Shown one piece after another: positions 29,156 through 31,312 of a stretch of 31,312 nt of DNA. Positions within the stretch are counted from its first letter, which is position 1. Every line of letters begins with the position of its first letter. The stretch comes from Thiohalocapsa sp964524185. GTDB lineage: Bacteria > Pseudomonadota > Gammaproteobacteria > Chromatiales > Chromatiaceae. Below the pieces are notes generated by a model. The model had not been told where the DNA came from. It searched no databases and was given only the letters and a program-made list of their open reading frames with translations. Location: positions 1 through 31,312 of the forward strand of contig CAZGCI010000044.1 of the NCBI GenBank assembly GCA_964524185.1, read 5' to 3'. The position numbers and the translations under genes are program-made.

Positions 29156-29228
29156 GAACTTCGATACCAGCCCTCGCGCCGCGGTCCCCGGCTCCTGTCT
29201 CCTCGCTTCATTCAACAGACGTACTCCC

Positions 29229-29876
29229 ATGGCCGCGAGACCTTCCGCGCGATACTTGACGTTCGTCAAGCCGACACTCTTTGTCGCCTGCCTGGTGCCG
29301 GTGGCGCTGTTGGTGTGGCGACTCGTGGCGGGCAGCATCGGCGCAAACCCGGTCGAGGTCATTACCCACGACACCGGTGACTGGGCACTGCGGCTGCTGC
29401 TGGTGACGCTCGCAGTCACGCCGCTGCGCCGCCTGACCGGCTGGGCATGGCTGGTGCAACTGCGGCGCATGCTCGGACTCTACACCTTCTTTTACGCAGC
29501 ATTGCACCTTGGGACCTATCTGTGGCTGGATCAGTTCTTTGACTGGCAAGCCATCGTCGCCGACATCACGAAGCGACCCTATATCACGGTGGGCTTCGCC
29601 GCATTCGTGTTGATGGTCCCCTTGGCCGTGACCTCCACCAAGGGCTGGATGCGGCGCCTCGGATCGCGGTGGAAGCAGTTGCACCGGCTGATTTACGCCA
29701 TCGGGCTGCTGGCGGTGGTGCATTACCTCTGGCTGGTGAAGGCGGACCTCCTCGCGCCTGCCATCTACGGCGCCATCCTATTGGTGCTGCTGGCGGCACG
29801 GCTTCCCTGGGGTGCTTGGCAGACGCGGTGGCGATCAGGCAGCCGTCATCCCCGCGGCGCGTCAACCATCAACTAA
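29229..29876 (+). CDS. msrQ: Haem-binding membrane subunit of the methionine sulfoxide reductase
   Basis: MsrQ (YedZ) is the b-type haem membrane protein that passes electrons from the respiratory chain or flavin reductase to MsrP. The 215-residue protein has about six helices: FVACLVPVALLVWRLV, then WALRLLLVTLAVTPL. Likely haem ligands are His in YAALHLGTYLWLDQF, His in WKQLHRLIYAIGLLAVVHYL and its second His. The stretch RLTGWAWLVQLRRMLGLYTF is typical. ATG 29229 is used; the frame is open to 29097 but that part lies in the repeat. The tail (SGSRHPRGASTIN) is polar. Confidence 0.92.
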   Translation: MAARPSARYLTFVKPTLFVACLVPVALLVWRLVAGSIGANPVEVITHDTGDWALRLLLVTLAVTPLRRLTGWAWLVQLRRMLGLYTFFYAALHLGTYLWLDQFFDWQAIVADITKRPYITVGFAAFVLMVPLAVTSTKGWMRRLGSRWKQLHRLIYAIGLLAVVHYLWLVKADLLAPAIYGAILLVLLAARLPWGAWQTRWRSGSRHPRGASTIN

Positions 29877-29934
29877 AGGTGTGCAAGCAGGGTGGCGTGC
29901 CGAAGCGCAACGCGCAGGCGCTGGCGCGGTCTTG

Positions 29935-30112
29935 CCCCAGACCAACGAGCGAGTGGAGGGTCGATACGACCACGGGTTGCTCAGTGGCCAGTGCAGGGGA
30001 CGCAGGGCTGCAGGCCAAGGAGCGCGCGCCCCCTTGCGGCAGCTGGTGCGGCTCGGCCCTCAACCCTTGCCGCTTGGTTCTGCGGGCGCCTGGCGCCAGC
30101 GGGCGGCTGCGG
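29935..30112 (-). repeat. Diverged dispersed repeat between msrQ and moaE
   Basis: The + strand reads CCCCAGACCAACGAGCGAGT, GGGTTGCTCAGTGGCCAGTG, GGCTGCAGGCCAAGGAGCGC and later GCGGGCGCCTGGCGCCAGCG. This keeps the block order of the other copies but with many changes. It overlaps the last codons of moaE (stop at 30060). This copy is the least certain of those listed. Confidence 0.4.
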
Positions 30113-30545
30113 CCTCGTCGCTGGCCCGGGCGTCTACCCAGCGCTCGCCCGTCTGGGTCTCTTCCTTCTTCCAGAACGGCGCGCGGGTCTTGAGGTAGTC
30201 CATGAGGAATTCGCAGCCGCGGAAGGCTTCACTGCGGTGGGCCGCCGTGACCGCAACGAGGACGATCGGGTCCGCCGGCAGTAGACGGCCGACCCTGTGA
30301 ACGATGCGCACGGCATGCAGGCCGAAGCGGTCCATCGCCTCGTCTGCGATCTCGCGCAGGGCCGCTTCGGTCATACCCGAATAGTGCTCCAGGGTCATGG
30401 CCTCCACGGTCTGACCTGCGTTGTGATCGCGCATGAGTCCGACGAAGGCTGCGAGCGCCCCGGCCGCGGCGTCACTAGCGAGGTCGGCCTGTAACGCCCA
30501 GGGGTCGAAGGGCTCGGATGCAATACGGATGTCGATGGGTCTCAC
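30060..30545 (-). CDS. moaE: Molybdopterin synthase catalytic subunit
   Basis: MoaE with MoaD inserts the two sulfurs that turn precursor Z into molybdopterin. The 161-residue protein shows GALAAFVGLMRDHNAGQTV (about 30-48), LEHYSGMTEAALREI, RIVHRVGRLLPADPIVLVAV, AAHRSEAFRGCEFLMDYLK and the catalytic lysines in TRAPFWKKEE. The last ~20 residues (ASDEAAAARWRQAPAEPSGKG) are variable and overlap the repeat region. No ATG fits; GTG 30545 directly before RPIDIRIA is the best start. The frame stays open to 31133 but that part is not MoaE-like. It is convergent with msrPQ, whose enzyme needs this cofactor. Confidence 0.9.
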   Translation of the reverse strand: MRPIDIRIASEPFDPWALQADLASDAAAGALAAFVGLMRDHNAGQTVEAMTLEHYSGMTEAALREIADEAMDRFGLHAVRIVHRVGRLLPADPIVLVAVTAAHRSEAFRGCEFLMDYLKTRAPFWKKEETQTGERWVDARASDEAAAARWRQAPAEPSGKG

Positions 30546-30839
30546 GAGGTTGGCCGCACAATAGGGACGGATGGAATCAAGCGGGCTGGACGCGGGCGTC
30601 GGGCATATTTCGCGGTTGGCGGGCCTGCAAGCATCTGGCGCCGTCTCGCCATTTTGGCCCAGCCGGCGTGGTGCTGTCTCCCGGGCAAGCAAGCGATTGG
30701 GCAAGCCGGCACCCAGACGCCCTTGCCCGCGGGCGGGCCTGCCGCCATGCTCTTCACGTGAGGGTGACCGCTGCGTCAACAGCGCACAACACCTTGCCGC
30801 AGGGCTCGCAATCGACCACATTGGAGCACTGTAACGCCG

Positions 30840-31091
30840 ATGGCTCCGCTGCGACATTCCCTCCTTCACTGGCCCCGCCGATTGTTGGATTGGCTGTGTG
30901 AGGGGCGCGCCGACTACCGTGAGTTCAAGGCTCGCCAGGCGTCGCGCGCCCACAAGGCCAACCAGAGTACCTGCCTGATCATTTGGCTGATCGCAGCGGG
31001 CCTGTTGCTGCTCTGCGGCGCCACCGGGTGCCTGCTGACGTTCGGGCTGGTGGCGACGCTCCTCTGTTTCACCGTGCTGGATCCAGAGTGA
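30840..31091 (+). CDS. Small membrane protein, unknown function
   Basis: An 83-residue protein starting at ATG 30840. The N-terminal 40 residues are basic and amphipathic (HWPRRLLDWLCEGRADYREF), followed by a hydrophobic hairpin (about 45-79: LIIWLIAAGLLLLCGATGC and LTFGLVATLLCF) and the end TVLDPE. GGAG lies about 13 bases upstream, which is far. I do not recognise the family. It is divergent from moaE; the 294 bases between them hold only a short fragment resembling the repeat (TGCAAGCATCTGGCG near 30626-30640). Confidence 0.55.
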   Translation: MAPLRHSLLHWPRRLLDWLCEGRADYREFKARQASRAHKANQSTCLIIWLIAAGLLLLCGATGCLLTFGLVATLLCFTVLDPE

Positions 31092-31132
31092 GCCGGCAAT
31101 CAGCTCGCGCACCCGGCGGATCAGCGGCCCCA

Positions 31133-31297
31133 ATGAGCACCCAGTTTCCGGGTTACCTTCCGCCGACCTTCGACCTGCGTGCCGCCACGTTGCTGGTGGT
31201 TGCCAACATGATTGGTACCGGCGTATTCACCACCCTGGGCTTGCAGGCACAGGGGGTGCCAGGGCAATCGCATCAGAGCCTTACCATATACTTCTAG
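31133..31297 (+). pseudogene. APC-type amino acid permease, broken after about 41 residues
   Basis: From ATG 31133 the frame encodes FDLRAATLLVVANMIGTGVF and TTLGLQAQGV, the usual start and first helix of amino acid/polyamine/cation permeases. At about 31259 the sequence changes to PGQSHQSLTIYF and stops at TAG 31295-31297. The DNA after the change is much richer in A+T. This looks like an insertion or deletion point, possibly the end of an insertion sequence continuing past the window. The rest of the gene, if it exists, lies outside. Confidence 0.6.
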
Positions 31298-31312
31298 ACG
31301 CTATTGGAGGAA

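Noticed and set aside
30546..31133. N-terminal extension of the moaE frame to 357 residues
   Set aside because: The extra 196 residues show no MoaE similarity and run antisense through the small membrane protein gene; MoaE begins at RPIDIR.
1..31312. tRNA, rRNA or riboswitch
   Set aside because: No cloverleaf-like segment, rRNA sequence or known riboswitch core was noticed on either strand by eye.

Overview
The window comes from an anoxygenic phototrophic bacterium, most likely a purple sulfur bacterium of the Gammaproteobacteria (Chromatiales). The reasons are the high G+C content, the bacteriochlorophyll a genes (bchG, bchP), the acyclic carotenoid genes (crtA, crtC, crtD), the antenna alpha/beta genes with pucC, and PpsR/CrtJ-type operators. 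The assignment to class is inference; no rRNA or tRNA gene is visible.

Layout. 1-403: end of an unknown gene and a decayed AAA-ATPase/PD-(D/E)XK nuclease-like gene. 400-1411: two small membrane proteins (- strand). 1543-5012: crtC, translationally coupled to a zinc-ribbon membrane protein, then crtD (all -). 5541-9843: two beta-alpha-beta-alpha antenna operons (both -) on either side of pucC (+). Each operon has a sigma70-like promoter overlapped by two TGT-N12-ACA-type sites 26 bp apart, and each is followed by strong stem-loops. 10951-15914: a KaiC-like ATPase whose 3' part has been lost and which now runs into the tail of a first kaiB, then an intact kaiB, a hybrid PAS histidine kinase, a FixJ-like regulator and a DUF2892 membrane protein (all +). 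16091-19253: bchG-bchP-crtA (-). 19688-25282: an RND efflux pump with its adaptor and a CPA1 antiporter (-). 25537-27722: galE and a family-4 glycosyltransferase (+, ATGA overlap). 28095-30545: msrP, msrQ (+) and moaE (-). 30840-31312: a small membrane protein and the first ~41 codons of an amino acid permease that breaks off.

How it works together. CrtC/CrtD/CrtA modify the ends of acyclic carotenoids, BchG/BchP finish bacteriochlorophyll a, and the two antenna operons plus PucC make the peripheral light-harvesting complexes that bind these pigments. The two antenna operons differ in a coordinated way at residues near the pigment-binding His, which suggests two spectral forms. The kai-kinase-regulator block inside this island may link timing or light/redox sensing to photosynthesis, but its KaiC lacks the second half of CII. 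MoaE fits with MsrP, a molybdenum-cofactor enzyme.

The most unusual unexplained structure is a family of imperfect ~100-220 bp intergenic repeats (at least eight copies, both orientations) that sit right against gene ends throughout the window, including inside msrPQ.
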